The translations under genes and the position numbers were made by a program. Positions 21,201 to 30,123 of a stretch of 64,000 nt of DNA are shown here, in pieces. The stretch spans positions 24,744,530-24,808,529 of the forward strand of contig NC_053414.1 in NCBI RefSeq assembly GCF_016859285.1, written 5' to 3'. The first letter of the stretch is position 1. Every line of letters starts with the position of its first letter. Below the pieces are notes generated by a model. It was not told the DNA's origin and searched no databases. It worked only from the letters and a program-made list of their open reading frames with translations. This stretch comes from Xiphias gladius (lineage: Eukaryota > Chordata > Actinopteri > Istiophoriformes > Xiphiidae).

Positions 21201-24051
21201 TAATAAATACACCATTGGAATTTGTCTGGGACTGTTTCTTAGCTGCTGCCATGCTGTCCTGTATGATCTAATGACCACTTATAGTGTGTTTCCTTTGGCA
21301 GGAACCACCCGTGGCGTGTGTTTGAAACAGTGAAGGTGGTGAACAAGGCCGGGAGGCTGCGGTCTCGGTGCCACTCCCCGGGGCTCCCGGGCTCCAGCCC
21401 GGTGTCCACTCGCTCCAGTTGTATCAGCACCCCCCGAACTAGCTACTATGGCTCTGATAATGCCAGCCTTAGCCTAGAGGACAAGCCCAGTTCCACTCAT
21501 GCTCAGAAAGAAGACATTAGGTGTGTTTGAGTGTCCATGCGTCTATGTACTTGCACTATTATATCAAATGGAAAATTCCACATTTCATACACATTTCTCT
21601 GCATGCAACGTTGCATATTTGGTATTTTTAAAAACCTTAGGCTTTTGACCAGAAGTTAAAATTACTTTGTTCTGGTTTCAACTGTGCAAGTTTTTTGCAA
21701 CATGAGCTTCTAATTGTTAACCCACTAAAAGAAAACCATCCGCAGGGTTGAAGCAGCTAAACATTGTCATGTCCTCTCCCTGTAGTGTTAGCGGGCCAAA
21801 GCGCCTGGGTCAGCCAGGCACACCAGGAGGCCAGGACCTTGAAGCTGCTTTGCGCAGCCTGTCAGCCCGCCAACAGAACCACTCCTCTGAGCGGCCTTTC
21901 TTTGATGTGGAGCGTGAGCGTAAACTCCGTGCCTTGGCAGCAGACTGCGAGGAGGGCGAGTCTTCTAGTGGCTTCCTGACACCAAACGACAGCCTGGCCT
22001 CCAGCCCTGCAGCGTCAACAGACACCAACTACTCCAATGGCAGCTCACAGCACTCCTGTGGTTCCTCGGGAGGATCCAGGTCCTATCTGCCCGACCGCCT
22101 GCAGATTGTCAAACCTCTGGAAGGTAAAAGCTTCAGCTTTATAATTTGTCTTCCTGGAACCTGTTTCAGTCTTTTTCAGCTACTTTGTATTGCAACATTC
22201 TTCATCTCCCTTCGTCAGGCTCTGTGACTCTGCATCAGTGGCAGCAGCTGGCCAAACCAAACCTGGGGGGCATCCTGCATCCACGCCCGGGCGTCCTGAC
22301 TAAAGACTTCAGGGAGCTCGAGGTCGACATACAGCATGTCTACAGCCTGAACGACCTGGAGGAGGACGAACCCGACCTATCGCAGCTCTCTGGAGCGCAT
22401 AGCATGGGTAGGACACATGTTAACACACATGTACAAATGTTGAATTCAGACAGTTCCACTTCCTCTGTCATTCCTATTTACTTCATTAAATGCCCTGTAA
22501 AAAAACATTTTCAGCTTTAAATATCTTTTCATTATTCAAGATGGCAGTGTTAGTGTAGTTTGCATCTGTGTTTGCCCCTTTAGTGCCTCAATCGGTGTGT
22601 GCATTGTCTTTCATGTGTAGTTTAATGTGCCTTTCTCCTTCCATGACCTCGCAGTCTCTCCATCTGGTCCCATCCTCCCTCAGACCTCTCCCACACATAC
22701 CATTACCACCTGCCAAGTCCTCCAACCCTCCCTCTTCCTCCCCTCCTTCTCTACTAGGTAAGACTATACAGTGCCTTTTCTGTTTGTTTGTTTGTTTATT
22801 TATTTTTTGTTTGTTTGTTTTTTTTGAACACGTTGCTGTTGCCTTTATGTATTTTCCACAGCCCTGACCAGGTGAATTTCCGTCTTGGATAATAAAGTAA
22901 AATTGGAGCTTGTACTTGATTTTGTATTGATGTAATTGATCTGAGTTACCGCAAACTCTCAACAAGGAACTTCTGAAGAAGAGTGTTTTATACTTATTAA
23001 TCCACACCTTTTTTTTGCGGTGAGACTTTAATTAAACGAGTGGTTATGCCAGATTTCCTCTCCCTCTACCAACTTCTGCTATTTACCCCCACAGTGGCAG
23101 AAAACGTCTGTCGAGGCTCTTTCTCCAGCTCTAGAAGGAGCCTTCGGGGCAAAGTAAGAGTAAAGAGAGTTAAATTTTCAGAAAGGAACTCTCTGCTTAA
23201 GATTTGAGATTCAGAAGTTCAAAATTTGCTATAAGCTTATTGAAATAGTCACGGTTACCTCATAGGAAAATCATTTACTGTGCTTCTGTAAATATACGCT
23301 TTTCACTTCCTACTAACACTTTTCTTAATGATATAGAGCCGTCTAACTGTCTCATCTGCTCTAACTTGTTTGTTCACCCCACATATACTTGTTAGACTAC
23401 ATGTTTTAATGTCTCTTGCCCTTTGTAGGTTTTCATCTTGGCAAACCTACCAGACTAACATCAACTTTATTTATCTTACAGCAGTGATAGACAGACACTA
23501 ACAACAAATTAACTAACTGAAATAATCATCGTTTTGTGTAATTTGTGAATAAACTTGCATGTTTGCTCAACAACAAACAGCTTAGTTTTCTTATCTATTG
23601 TATGACATTTTTGTTTTTAATTCTTCTTATTATTTTTTCTTTTGGCAGCCTTCACTCTTTCGGCCTACCATCTTGTTGGAACTGTGAGCACGTGAGCACT
23701 TCATCGCTACCCCACCACCAGCACTTTGGCTTGGGAGGCCAGACCACCACCGCAACAAACAACACCACCTCATCACTGGGACTCCTGAAGCTGCTGCAAG
23801 AGCGCGGCATCTCAGCCTCTCCTTGTCCCCGGCACCACCTGCACCACGGACATAGTACAAAACCTTCATTCTCCACAGCAAAAGACAAAGGTGGAGGCTC
23901 ATCACTGGACAAGGAAGGAAGAAGGAGCATTTTCAGCCTGAACTTAGTGGGGAAGCTTCAAAGTCTCGGGTTGCACAGAGTGGCAGCCTGGGGGATGATG
24001 GGACGCAGTGGCAAGAAGAGAGAAGCAGTGAGGCATCCTCTGGAAGTTTGA
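3318..24051 (+). CDS. hap1: HAP1/TRAK-family trafficking adaptor (15 coding exons, 5' end possibly incomplete)
   Basis: This gene encodes a coiled-coil adaptor of the huntingtin-associated protein 1 / trafficking kinesin-binding protein family, which links kinesin-1 and dynein to mitochondria and vesicles. Exons: 3318-3474, 3789-3977, 14167-14243, 14448-14564, 14669-14763, 16040-16148, 16634-16712, 16800-16930, 17118-17192, 17585-17796, 21302-21520, 21786-22123, 22219-22407, 22655-22757, 23649-24051. All phases agree and the sum is 831 codons ending in a stop. Family landmarks include DLPELEIVSLL, DDWLHTPLLPPE, TKTYHDI, ELAARIGQSLLKQN, the long HAP1_N coiled coil, DSLAAEIEGT, STPRTSYYGSD, LQIVKPLEG, HQWQQLAKPNLGGIL and LLQERGIS. 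No in-frame ATG is seen in the first exon listed, so an upstream exon is expected. The name hap1 rests on the neighbouring gastrin and keratins; by sequence alone it could be called a TRAK paralogue. Confidence 0.82.
4929..5042. repeat. Foldback repeat
   Basis: Two arms of about 31 bases (4929-4959 and 5012-5042) are inverted copies (AAGTGCTATACGAAGGCAAC... against the complement), around a centre containing GATGAGAGGTGAAATGTC. I recall this palindromic unit from many fish genomes; the source element is not known to me. Confidence 0.6.
5262..5573. mobile_element. MITE-like element with 37 bp or longer terminal inverted repeats
   Basis: The left end (GCACATACAAGAGTGAAAGC at 5284-5303) is mirrored at 5533-5552. 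The arms extend outwards with gaps to a TATGGTG motif at both edges. The 310 bp length, the absence of coding and the long inverted repeats mark a nonautonomous DNA transposon. Confidence 0.7.
5574..5911 (-). mobile_element. hAT-like nonautonomous element
   Basis: Read on the minus strand it starts TAGGGCTGAAACTAATGATT and includes GATTAATCG motifs repeated near both ends. This is a unit I recognise as very common in percomorph genomes. It directly abuts the preceding MITE. Confidence 0.6.
6548..6640 (+). repeat. Direct repeat copy 1
   Basis: About 90 bases (TTACTTCCTTATAGCCTGTA core) recur at 8059-8150 with a handful of differences, 1.5 kb apart in the same intron. Confidence 0.7.
8059..8150 (+). 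repeat. Direct repeat copy 2
   Basis: The second copy of the unit at 6548-6640. Both copies stop at GTCCATCAACTT / GCCCATCAACTT. Confidence 0.7.
9476..9635 (+). CDS. hap1: Alternative first coding exon of hap1 (acidic, Asn-rich N-terminus)
   Basis: An ATG in good context (tcaccATGG) at 9476 opens 53 codons beginning MEVWSSSASEEEEEEKSTSS, followed by an Asn-rich run (NSNNSNNNNKN), and ends ACACAAG before a GTGAG donor at 9636. The exon leaves phase 1, exactly what the exon at 14167 requires, producing the junction TQ-VLCSDRVGQ. Mammalian TRAK1 is known to have a short isoform with an acidic N-terminus that joins at VLCAERVGQ, the same point. The resulting protein would be 768 residues and would lack the DLPELE/DDWLHTPL segment encoded by the two upstream exons. 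A second promoter inside the 10 kb intron is inferred. Confidence 0.62.
12104..12150 (+). repeat. Short dispersed repeat, copy 1
   Basis: GGTCCATTTAGTAGCT followed by TTTCGATCACATCA; a diverged copy is at about 20556-20600 with the same order of motifs. Confidence 0.5.
12280..12420 (+). repeat. Decayed SINE-like repeat
   Basis: GATTAGGCATCCAACACTGA, GTGGATTTGCCCCTTCTGCA and ATGTCCTTGAG are motifs of a fish tRNA-derived SINE that I recall. The tRNA-like head is too worn to identify. Confidence 0.4.
13694..13813 (+). repeat. Dispersed repeat, intronic copy 1
   Basis: About 120 bases, including TATTATCCATAATCCATTTC, recur at 14921-15041 in the same orientation across three hap1 exons. Confidence 0.7.
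14921..15041 (+). repeat. Dispersed repeat, intronic copy 2
   Basis: The second copy of the unit at 13694-13813, with about one difference in eight bases. Confidence 0.7.
17193..17584 (+). other. GC-AG intron of hap1
   Basis: The exon ending KLKSE stops at 17192 and is followed by GCAAGT instead of GT; the acceptor is CTGCAG ending at 17584. Exon phases on both sides match only with this junction. The donor AG|GCAAGT is the standard context of minor GC-AG introns spliced by the major spliceosome. Confidence 0.75.
18178..18206 (+). repeat. T homopolymer of about 28 bases
   Basis: An uninterrupted T run following TATATATAAT. It may be the tail of a lost retroposon in minus orientation or a simple slippage tract. 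Confidence 0.8.
18440..18700 (+). repeat. Dispersed fish repeat (ACTGTACTTAAGTACAATTT type)
   Basis: Contains ACTGTACTTAAGTACAATTT, TTGTACTTTACC, AATATTGTACTTTTTACTCC and CATCTGACAACTATAGTTA, a unit I recognise as abundant in teleost genomes and probably a nonautonomous DNA transposon. Confidence 0.6.
18729..20383 (-). CDS. Unrecognised coiled-coil protein gene nested antisense in a hap1 intron
   Basis: On the minus strand three exons fit together: 20383-20354 (start codon, basic MGGRERRKNM, donor GTAAGA), 19591-18936 and 18799-18729 (acceptor after a TTTTTTTCCCCCAG tract, stop TGA). Exon 2 encodes about 218 residues dominated by charged heptad-like sequence (for example ALRQALQSAKKTNRKLAPMN, IKRLQDVWTAAETTEKKENE, QWQIKWEALEIRLREELAEK), typical of a long alpha-helical coiled coil. 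Phases agree except that exon 2 is one base too long: the frame shifts at a run of eight A near 19183-19190. Allowing for that the protein would be about 251 residues. I cannot name the family; ciliary or centrosomal coiled-coil proteins are possible but unproven. It may be a live gene with a homopolymer error or polymorphism, or a recently broken copy. No clear AATAAA was found after the stop. Confidence 0.6.
20556..20600 (+). repeat. Short dispersed repeat, copy 2
   Basis: A partner of 12104-12150 (GGTCCATTTAGTAGCT, then TTTGATCATATCA). Confidence 0.5.
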
Positions 24052-25370
24052 TGAGGACTTACCCACCACTTAACTCCGCTCTCATTCACCTTCGAGGCAT
24101 GTGATTCCCACTGTGCAGTTCAGGGCCCACAGCACCAATGTCTCGAAAACAAAAGCCACAGAATGCGCAAGAGCCATACTTTGAGTTGTCGGTAGTGTAT
24201 AGTACTGCTTTTCTATGAACACGTGTACAGTAGACAAACCGATGTGTGTGCGTGTGTAACATCTTCATCTCAGGACAATCACCTGATCACCAGTCTGTCT
24301 GACTGACACATTGCTTTTTACACAAAAAAGAAACATCACAAAGGAAAAAAAAACCTTTTTATACTGTGTTTTGTGAATGTCATTTTACAGGTTTCCCTAT
24401 CACTGGTTTTAAAAGACCTCATCACTTGTCATTTTTTTAGTTTCCAAAGCGAACACTCAAGTTCTGTATAAATAATAACATTGTCATTTGGGAGAGTTAA
24501 AAAAAGACTACGTGCAGTAAATTATTAGCTAAAACCACGAAGCAAGCCAATGCTGTCACACTGAAAAATTGCACTAAAATACACTCTGGTCTTCCTGCTT
24601 ATTAGCTGCTACATTGAGCATGTTGTATATAAGATTGTCAAATATACTGTAAGAAAACACTTGAGAAATTGATCAGCAAGCACTGCAATGACACCTGCCC
24701 CAGACTGGGACAGATGATACGCCGACTGAACCAAATAATACCGATCATGCTGACATCTTTTAGCTGCCCCGCGGCTCATCACCTGCTGTCACATACCACA
24801 TGTTGTTCTGAGCTGGTGAAATGCCAGACTTTATTGACATGGTACCTGAGCCAAACTTCACCAAAAAACAAATCAGGTTTGCTGCATCAAAGACATTGAA
24901 TGGGATTTTTCGAAGCAATATGTGTATTTACTGTTCACGTTGACTGAAAATCTTGCTTGTACAAGTCTGCTGTATTTCATGTCATCAGGAATTTTGAAAC
25001 TGCTGGGATGTAAATGAAATCAAAACCATGCTGGGCATTCAAAGTGAATTCTCCATGGTATTAAGGGGAATCCTTAGTTATTAGAAAATAAGAAATACAA
25101 AGTTCGAAATACAAATAGAAGAGAGGTCATAATTATTTAATCAGCATGTTTCTTCAAGCAACCGTAGCAAAAAGGCATAGGATACTGTGGATTAAAAAGG
25201 GAAGAAATCATAAACACAGGTTATAATAATTTGTGTTCAGACTTTAATCAACCAAACCACTGTTTCTCTCCACTAATGTTTGCTGTAGTCGCTGCTAGCA
25301 TCACAGCTGTATATGTCAGTGTGTGTATAAATTGTACCAACTGTGAATAAACCTTTGCATTTACATCCAG
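24052..25370 (+). other. hap1: hap1 3' untranslated region
   Basis: This follows the stop codon TGA at 24049-24051 and runs to just beyond the AATAAA at 25346-25351. It is AT-rich with no coding signal. Its end abuts the 3' end of the opposing gastrin gene. Confidence 0.6.
25346..25351 (+). terminator. Poly(A) signal AATAAA of hap1
   Basis: A canonical hexamer lies 1.3 kb after the hap1 stop; cleavage is expected 15-25 bases further on. Confidence 0.6.
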
Positions 25371-25452
25371 TACAGTTCTGTATGTCTCTGTATTTCCTCT
25401 GGACAGCGATGAAATCAACGGATAAAACGACTGTAATAATTCTGCCAAATAG

Positions 25453-25458
25453 TTTATT
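25453..25458 (-). terminator. Poly(A) signal AATAAA of gastrin gene
   Basis: A canonical hexamer on the minus strand, about 95 bases after the gastrin stop codon. Confidence 0.7.
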
Positions 25459-25552
25459 TATACATTTTCAGGGACTTTAAAATGTTTCCCGTATGTAAAA
25501 TCTGAACAAAAAGCAGTTCGAGCTCTCAGGTTGTCGTTGACATTGTTGTGTC

Positions 25553-26050
25553 TCATTCCGCGTCTCGGCGTCCAAAGTCCACCCAGCCCTGGTAGTCCCG
25601 ATCTGACGTGCACTCAGAGTTCATCATCTCTGTGAACAAATCATTCCTAGGTGAACCACACACAAGGGTTCAGTACACAGATCTGAGCATCTCCTTGGCT
25701 CTCTGCTCACTCACTCATTTATCTAACTAACTCAAACAACACAAAACATTAGTGAGAAAAGAATCTCCAGCACACAGCATACCTGAAATTGCTTGCATTA
25801 CTTGCTTGGTCATAATCTCTCGCTCGTCCTCCGAAAGGTGTGCCCGTCTCTCCATGCGCCCGGAGCGAGTCTGAGGTGCCAGCCCCTGTCTTAGAGCCAA
25901 GTCTCTCACTTTTTCCCTCTTGGCCAGAAGCCGGTGTAGTGTGTTAGTCTCTTTACCCTCTCCAGCTGCGGAGGATTCAGGTGAGGAGGCTGCACCAGAC
26001 ACTACCAGTGCAGCCATCAGTGCAAACACCACCACAACTTCCCCTGACAT
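25553..26050 (-). CDS. gast: Preprogastrin (gastrin/cholecystokinin family)
   Basis: Two coding exons, 26050-25783 and 25629-25553, join in phase to a 114-residue precursor. The N-terminus (MSGEVVVVFALMAALVVSGA) is a clear signal peptide. A propeptide rich in basic residues follows, then a segment LSEDEREIMTKQVMQAISEM that is typical of fish gastrin/CCK precursors. The C-terminus reads SDRDYQGWVDFGRRDAE: an Arg cleavage site, a sulfatable Tyr, the bioactive core GWVDF, a Gly amide donor and a dibasic RR. The predicted hormone ends DYQGWVDF-amide. It would act on CCK2-type receptors to control gut secretion. The start ATG follows directly after a probable acceptor (TTGTACACAG), so a noncoding leader exon lies upstream. 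Val replaces the usual Met in the GWMDF core, and position next to hap1 supports gastrin rather than CCK. Confidence 0.9.
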
Positions 26051-26129
26051 GTCTGTGTACAAAAAAAGAAAGATTTCTGCTAAAAATGATCATTTGTAAT
26101 AACGATCGAAAATGGCAAAGTTACTGTAC

Positions 26130-26190
26130 CTGTGAAGATAAGATGAGATACGTTCACAACGAAGTCCAAGAGGCGGGATGCTTCTGCTGC
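26130..26190 (-). other. gast: Noncoding first exon of the gastrin gene
   Basis: About 30 bases below the TATA box the minus strand runs to a donor CTTCACAG|GTACAG, with the exon ending at 26130. It would splice to the acceptor just before the ATG at 26050. The transcription start is approximate. Confidence 0.55.
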
Positions 26191-26217
26191 AGATCTGGTC
26201 CTTCTGAGCAGATCCAG

Positions 26218-26228
26218 CCTTTTATACC
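26218..26228 (-). promoter_or_regulatory. TATA box of gastrin gene
   Basis: GGTATAAAAGG on the minus strand, correctly placed about 90-100 bases before the leader-exon donor. Confidence 0.7.
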
Positions 26229-26229
26229 A

Positions 26230-27756
26230 AAAGTTTGTTGTGTGAGTGATATGGCCTAAAATCAAAGACTGATAACAGTGTTCACTGATTGATCGGGGGA
26301 CGGATGCATCGGGAGGATGTGCGTAAAGGAAACGATGGACCACTACGTCCACCAGCCCATTATTGTGCCTTTCACTCGCCTGGAAAGGCCTTTTTTGCCC
26401 TGCAATAACAATAAAAGGAGTCAATGTATTTACACTAGAAATCCAATACTCCTTTTGAGCCTTTTTCACCCAATACAAAGTGTCTGATGTAACTACGCAG
26501 CCACTGACTTGTTCTTCACTTAGGAGTGTGTGAGGCAGTGGGAGGCTGAAATCAGGGTTTTCAGATATCTCCACTCAACACATCACTAGTTACTGTTATT
26601 CGAACAAATCACACATGGTCGAAGAAGACAGAAAAAAACAGTTTCTCATTTCCTCGTTCCCATGTGCCTTTGCAGTAACACGTTCGTGGTAACTGTAGAC
26701 GGAAGTTTTTTTATTTGTTATTTAAGAAAACAGAACTGGAAGATGAGAACATCTCATTGGAGGAACGAGCAATGTGCACAATTCAGTGACTGGGTGGAGG
26801 TGATTATTGCCTCCATCATCTCACGTTGTGCCCTGCATTTTCCAAATGACGTACATGCTACTCTTTTCTGTTTCCATACTGTATAGATTTTCTGCAAGTG
26901 GCCAAGTTAGTGTGTCTGCCGCTGGCCCTGACAATCTGGGATGTGTGACTTGTGTCAAGCAGAAACAACATGAGCACAGCCTTCAAATGTTTTCTACCTG
27001 TTAGTGAAAGTGTCGTCCGTCAGCTGGAGTTACTCTGCAGCCACGAGTGACTGATTTGATTTGTACAAAAAGCGTTAGTGCAAGCGACACATTGGGGACT
27101 GCGCAATATGTTCAGCCGCAGACAGTACCTGATGACATTCCGAATAATGATTAAATCTGAGCAGCCGTACAGCAAATTAAACTGTGCACCTGTAACATGA
27201 TCCCGCAGGCTGTTGGAATGTCGCTTGTGCACTCTATGTACGACTTCAGTCATTAGACCTGAAAAATCCTATGGAAAAACAAGCACAGATCTTAAGACTT
27301 GACATTTAGACACTCATCATTCTGATAATGACACACACCCATCAGGAAATCTGATGAATGTGCAAGATGCCAAACACTGTAAACAGGTGAGGTTTATACA
27401 TACACACCCACTTAATCTACTAATCTCTCTCTCTCTGTCTTTCAGTTTTGGTTCCAGATCATCTCCCAGAAAATACATGATAACAGCAGCATCTAAAAAA
27501 AATGTTTTTTTTTTTTTTTCAAATTTTCACAAAGCACTTAAAACAGACAGACTTTTACAGAAAATTGGCAATGCTTTTTTGTTTACTGTAGAAAAATGAG
27601 GGGAAAAGCTGATTAAAAGCCATATACTATATCAAATATCAAAATTGAAATTCTTTACCATTTATACAGGGGGTAATAACAAGTTGATTAATACTATTGA
27701 CATTTAAGATGCTCATTACAGTTTTTTTTACAATTGTTAACTCACCACACTGAGTT
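26230..27756. other. Intergenic DNA upstream of gastrin
   Basis: I see no gene or clear repeat here beyond a T run at 27507-27520. It presumably includes distal gastrin regulatory DNA. Confidence 0.4.
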
Positions 27757-29152
27757 ACAGCCATTTTTATACATAGTCCCTCATTTTCAGAGGCTCAAAA
27801 GACAGTCGACTGAAAGTCAGTTTCATGGCCATGTGTTGCCTGTTTCCTCGTTAGTTCATGACAAATTAAGCAGAAAAAAAGGTCTGGAGTTGATTCCAAG
27901 CGTTGAATCAGTATTTGGTAGCCGTTCATTGGAACTCTCAATATGCGTCCAAAGAGGTGTTGATGCAAATGAAGGAGGCCATGATTAGGCTGAAAAAACA
28001 AAACAAACCCATCAGACAGATGGCAGAAACTTTAGAAATGGCCAAATCAACAGTTTGGTACATTCTTAACAAGAAGGAATGCACTGATGAGCTCAGCAAC
28101 ACATTCTGTCATCTAAAGTGGATGATGACAGAATTCTTTCCTTGGTGAAGAGAAACGCTTCACATCATCTGGCCAGGTCAAGAACACTCTCGAGGAGACA
28201 GGCCTATCATTGACAAAGTCTACAATCAAGAGACGCCTTCATGAATGTAAATACAGAGATTACAAGGTGCAAACTGCTGGTAAAACTCAAGAACAGAAAG
28301 GCCAGATTAGACTTTGCCAGAAAACATCTAAAAAAAACCCTGCCCAGTTCTGGAATAAGATTCTTTGGACAAATGAAACCAGGAGTAACTTGTACCAGAA
28401 TGATGGGAAGAGAAGTGTATGGAGAAGGAAAGGAACGGCTCATGATCCAAAGCAGACACATCATCTGTCAAACATGGACGAGGCAGTGATATGGCATGGG
28501 CATGTATGGCTGCCAATGGAAATGGCTCACTTGTGTTTATTACCTTCGCCAAGGAGGTTATGTGATCACCCGTGTTTGTCTGTTTGTTTTTTGTCAGCAG
28601 GATTATGCAATAACTACTGAACTGATTTGCACCGAACTTGGTGGAGAGATGGGGCATGGGCCAGGAAATAACCCATTAAACCCATTATAACCCATTAAAT
28701 TTTGGGACAGATCCAGATTATTTAGTGTGGTGTATGTTGTTTGACATTGGCTTTGTTGGAGGTCTGTACTCTATTGAGCACATTTTCTAGTTGATGATGT
28801 AGCTGCTGATAGAAGTAGCAGGATGAATTCTGAAGTGTACAGGGCTACACTATCTGCTCAGATTCAGCCAAACGATTTTCATCTAAGTCTTAAAAATAAT
28901 CCTCATATTTATAATTGTGTTGGTTTGTCCAATTACTTTTGAGCCTCTGAAAATGAGGGACCATGTATAAAAATGGCTGTGATCCCTAAACGCTTAATGC
29001 GATATTTTTGTTTAAACCCTTGAACTAAAAGTGAAAGTCTACACTTCAATCACATCTTGATGGCTCTGTTTCAAATCAATTGTGGTGGTGTACAGAGGCA
29101 AAATTGCAAAACTTGTGTATCTGTCTAAATACTTATGGACCTTACTGTATAG
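27757..29152 (+). mobile_element. Decayed Tc1/mariner-type DNA transposon with a nested repeat
   Basis: Inverted repeats of about 44 bases face each other at 27757-27801 and 28935-28980 (shared core TCATTTTCAGAGGCTCAAAAG, one mismatch-rich end). Right of this the element ends in the Tc1/mariner terminus at about 29118-29152 (AAATACTTATGGACCTTACTG); the matching outer left end is missing. Between them are remnants of a plus-strand transposase: a first helix-turn-helix at about 27975-28075 (PIRQMAETLEMAKSTVWYIL), a second DNA-binding part at 28210-28270, and the start of the catalytic core near 28350-28450 (FWNKILWTNETRSNLYQNDG, then VWRRKGTAHDPKQ). The reading frame is broken in several places, the C-terminal half is gone, and the first catalytic Asp of the usual ILWTDET motif is Asn. 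It cannot be active. Confidence 0.8.
28536..28725 (+). repeat. Dispersed repeat (TTCGCCAAGGAGGTTATGTG type) inside the transposon
   Basis: The sequence beginning ACCTTCGCCAAGGAGG, with a TGTTTGTC stretch, CAGCAGGATTATGCAA and a GAACTTGGTGGAGAGATG motif, followed by TTTTGGGACAGATCC, is a repeat I recognise as common in fish genomes. It interrupts the transposase region at the point where catalytic homology stops. Confidence 0.55.
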
Positions 29153-30021
29153 TACATGTATAGAACATCTACATCTATAGAAATTTAATATTGCTATTCA
29201 TCCCTGTCTTTTGCAGTTCTCGTCCACATCACACCTTCTATCCTCTCTTCAGTACAACTGGGACATAATCATTTGATCCACCCTTGGCATGCTTCTGCAG
29301 ACGTGTCCAGACATCAAGCATTCATTGTGTCCCCGAGGGACATCTGTTCATAAACTTTTCCCAACCATGAGGAGAAGAATTCCTCTTTGGGGCTGAGGAG
29401 AGAGAGGGGGGGGGGCGAGGGGAAAGCGACACCGCCCCGGGATGGTCTGTACACCACTCCGGGACTGGGAGAGAACGATGAGACGCCACATCGTCCCACT
29501 ACAGAACTCTTAGTTGGCACATCACATTATCCTGATATTCAATGCCTTTTGTGCGGGTACAGGACGCTGCAGAGAGAGGGTGCTTGATATCCTGCCGCGC
29601 ACTGGCCGATTATTGAGCGCTGGTTGAATCCCATATTCTGATGCCGGTGCAGGCTGTTTTATTCCCTCTATCGGAGGGATCCCCATCACTTTAAAGGATC
29701 TCTCTCAGATATTCGAGGCTGTGGACACTGTTTGTCGTATCAAATGTCGGAGTCTACTGCATTTGAACATGCGACAGCCTAGGTATGCGTGACAGTGAAA
29801 GGAATAGAAACAGAAACAAACAAACAAAACAGTTATCATCATGCCTGGCTTGATAGCCATCTGTTGATCAATTATCCGGCAATCTGGCAGCCCAACTAGA
29901 TATTCAACCTGCCTTTCACACAGCGAAACTAATCTTACTGTACACACCTAACAGTTGGAAAGAAAAACAAAAAACGGTTTCCCGGCATACCACGCATTTT
30001 TGTGGCAAGGGACCGGAGTCC
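29153..30021. other. Intergenic, GC-richer stretch before keratin A
   Basis: From about 29310 to 29660 base composition rises, with a G run at 29407-29416 and several CpG. No spliceable coding frame was found. It may be upstream regulatory DNA of keratin A. Confidence 0.35.
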
Positions 30022-30028
30022 TATAAAG
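30022..30028 (+). promoter_or_regulatory. TATA box of keratin A
   Basis: TATAAAG (within CCTATAAAGTG) lies about 100 bases before the keratin A start codon. Confidence 0.6.
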
Positions 30029-30123
30029 TGCCAAGGCGTCTTAGGCAGAGGCACTCCTCCGAGACTCTCCGGCTCTGCCGCCCACCTGTAGCTCAGCTTC
30101 CACCTGCACATCCACCTGTCGCC

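Larger units (their letters stand above)
17797..21301 (+). other. hap1 intron (3.5 kb) hosting an antisense gene and repeats
   Basis: Besides the minus-strand coiled-coil gene the intron carries a T homopolymer at 18178-18206, a dispersed fish repeat at about 18440-18700, and a short dispersed repeat near 20556-20600. Confidence 0.6.

Noticed and set aside
22588-23007. 139-codon minus-strand open frame
   Set aside because: It lies opposite the hap1 exon at 22655-22757 and a TTTG-rich tract. The repeated NKQ/NKQ composition reflects the tract.
23096-23154. Possible hap1 exon (VAENVCRGSFSSSRRSLRGK) between a CCCCACAG acceptor and a GTAAGA donor
   Set aside because: The splice signals look good, but its phases fit neither neighbour: the incoming phase 2 hits a stop, and the outgoing phase does not match the last exon. 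Direct splicing 22757 to 23649 keeps frame.
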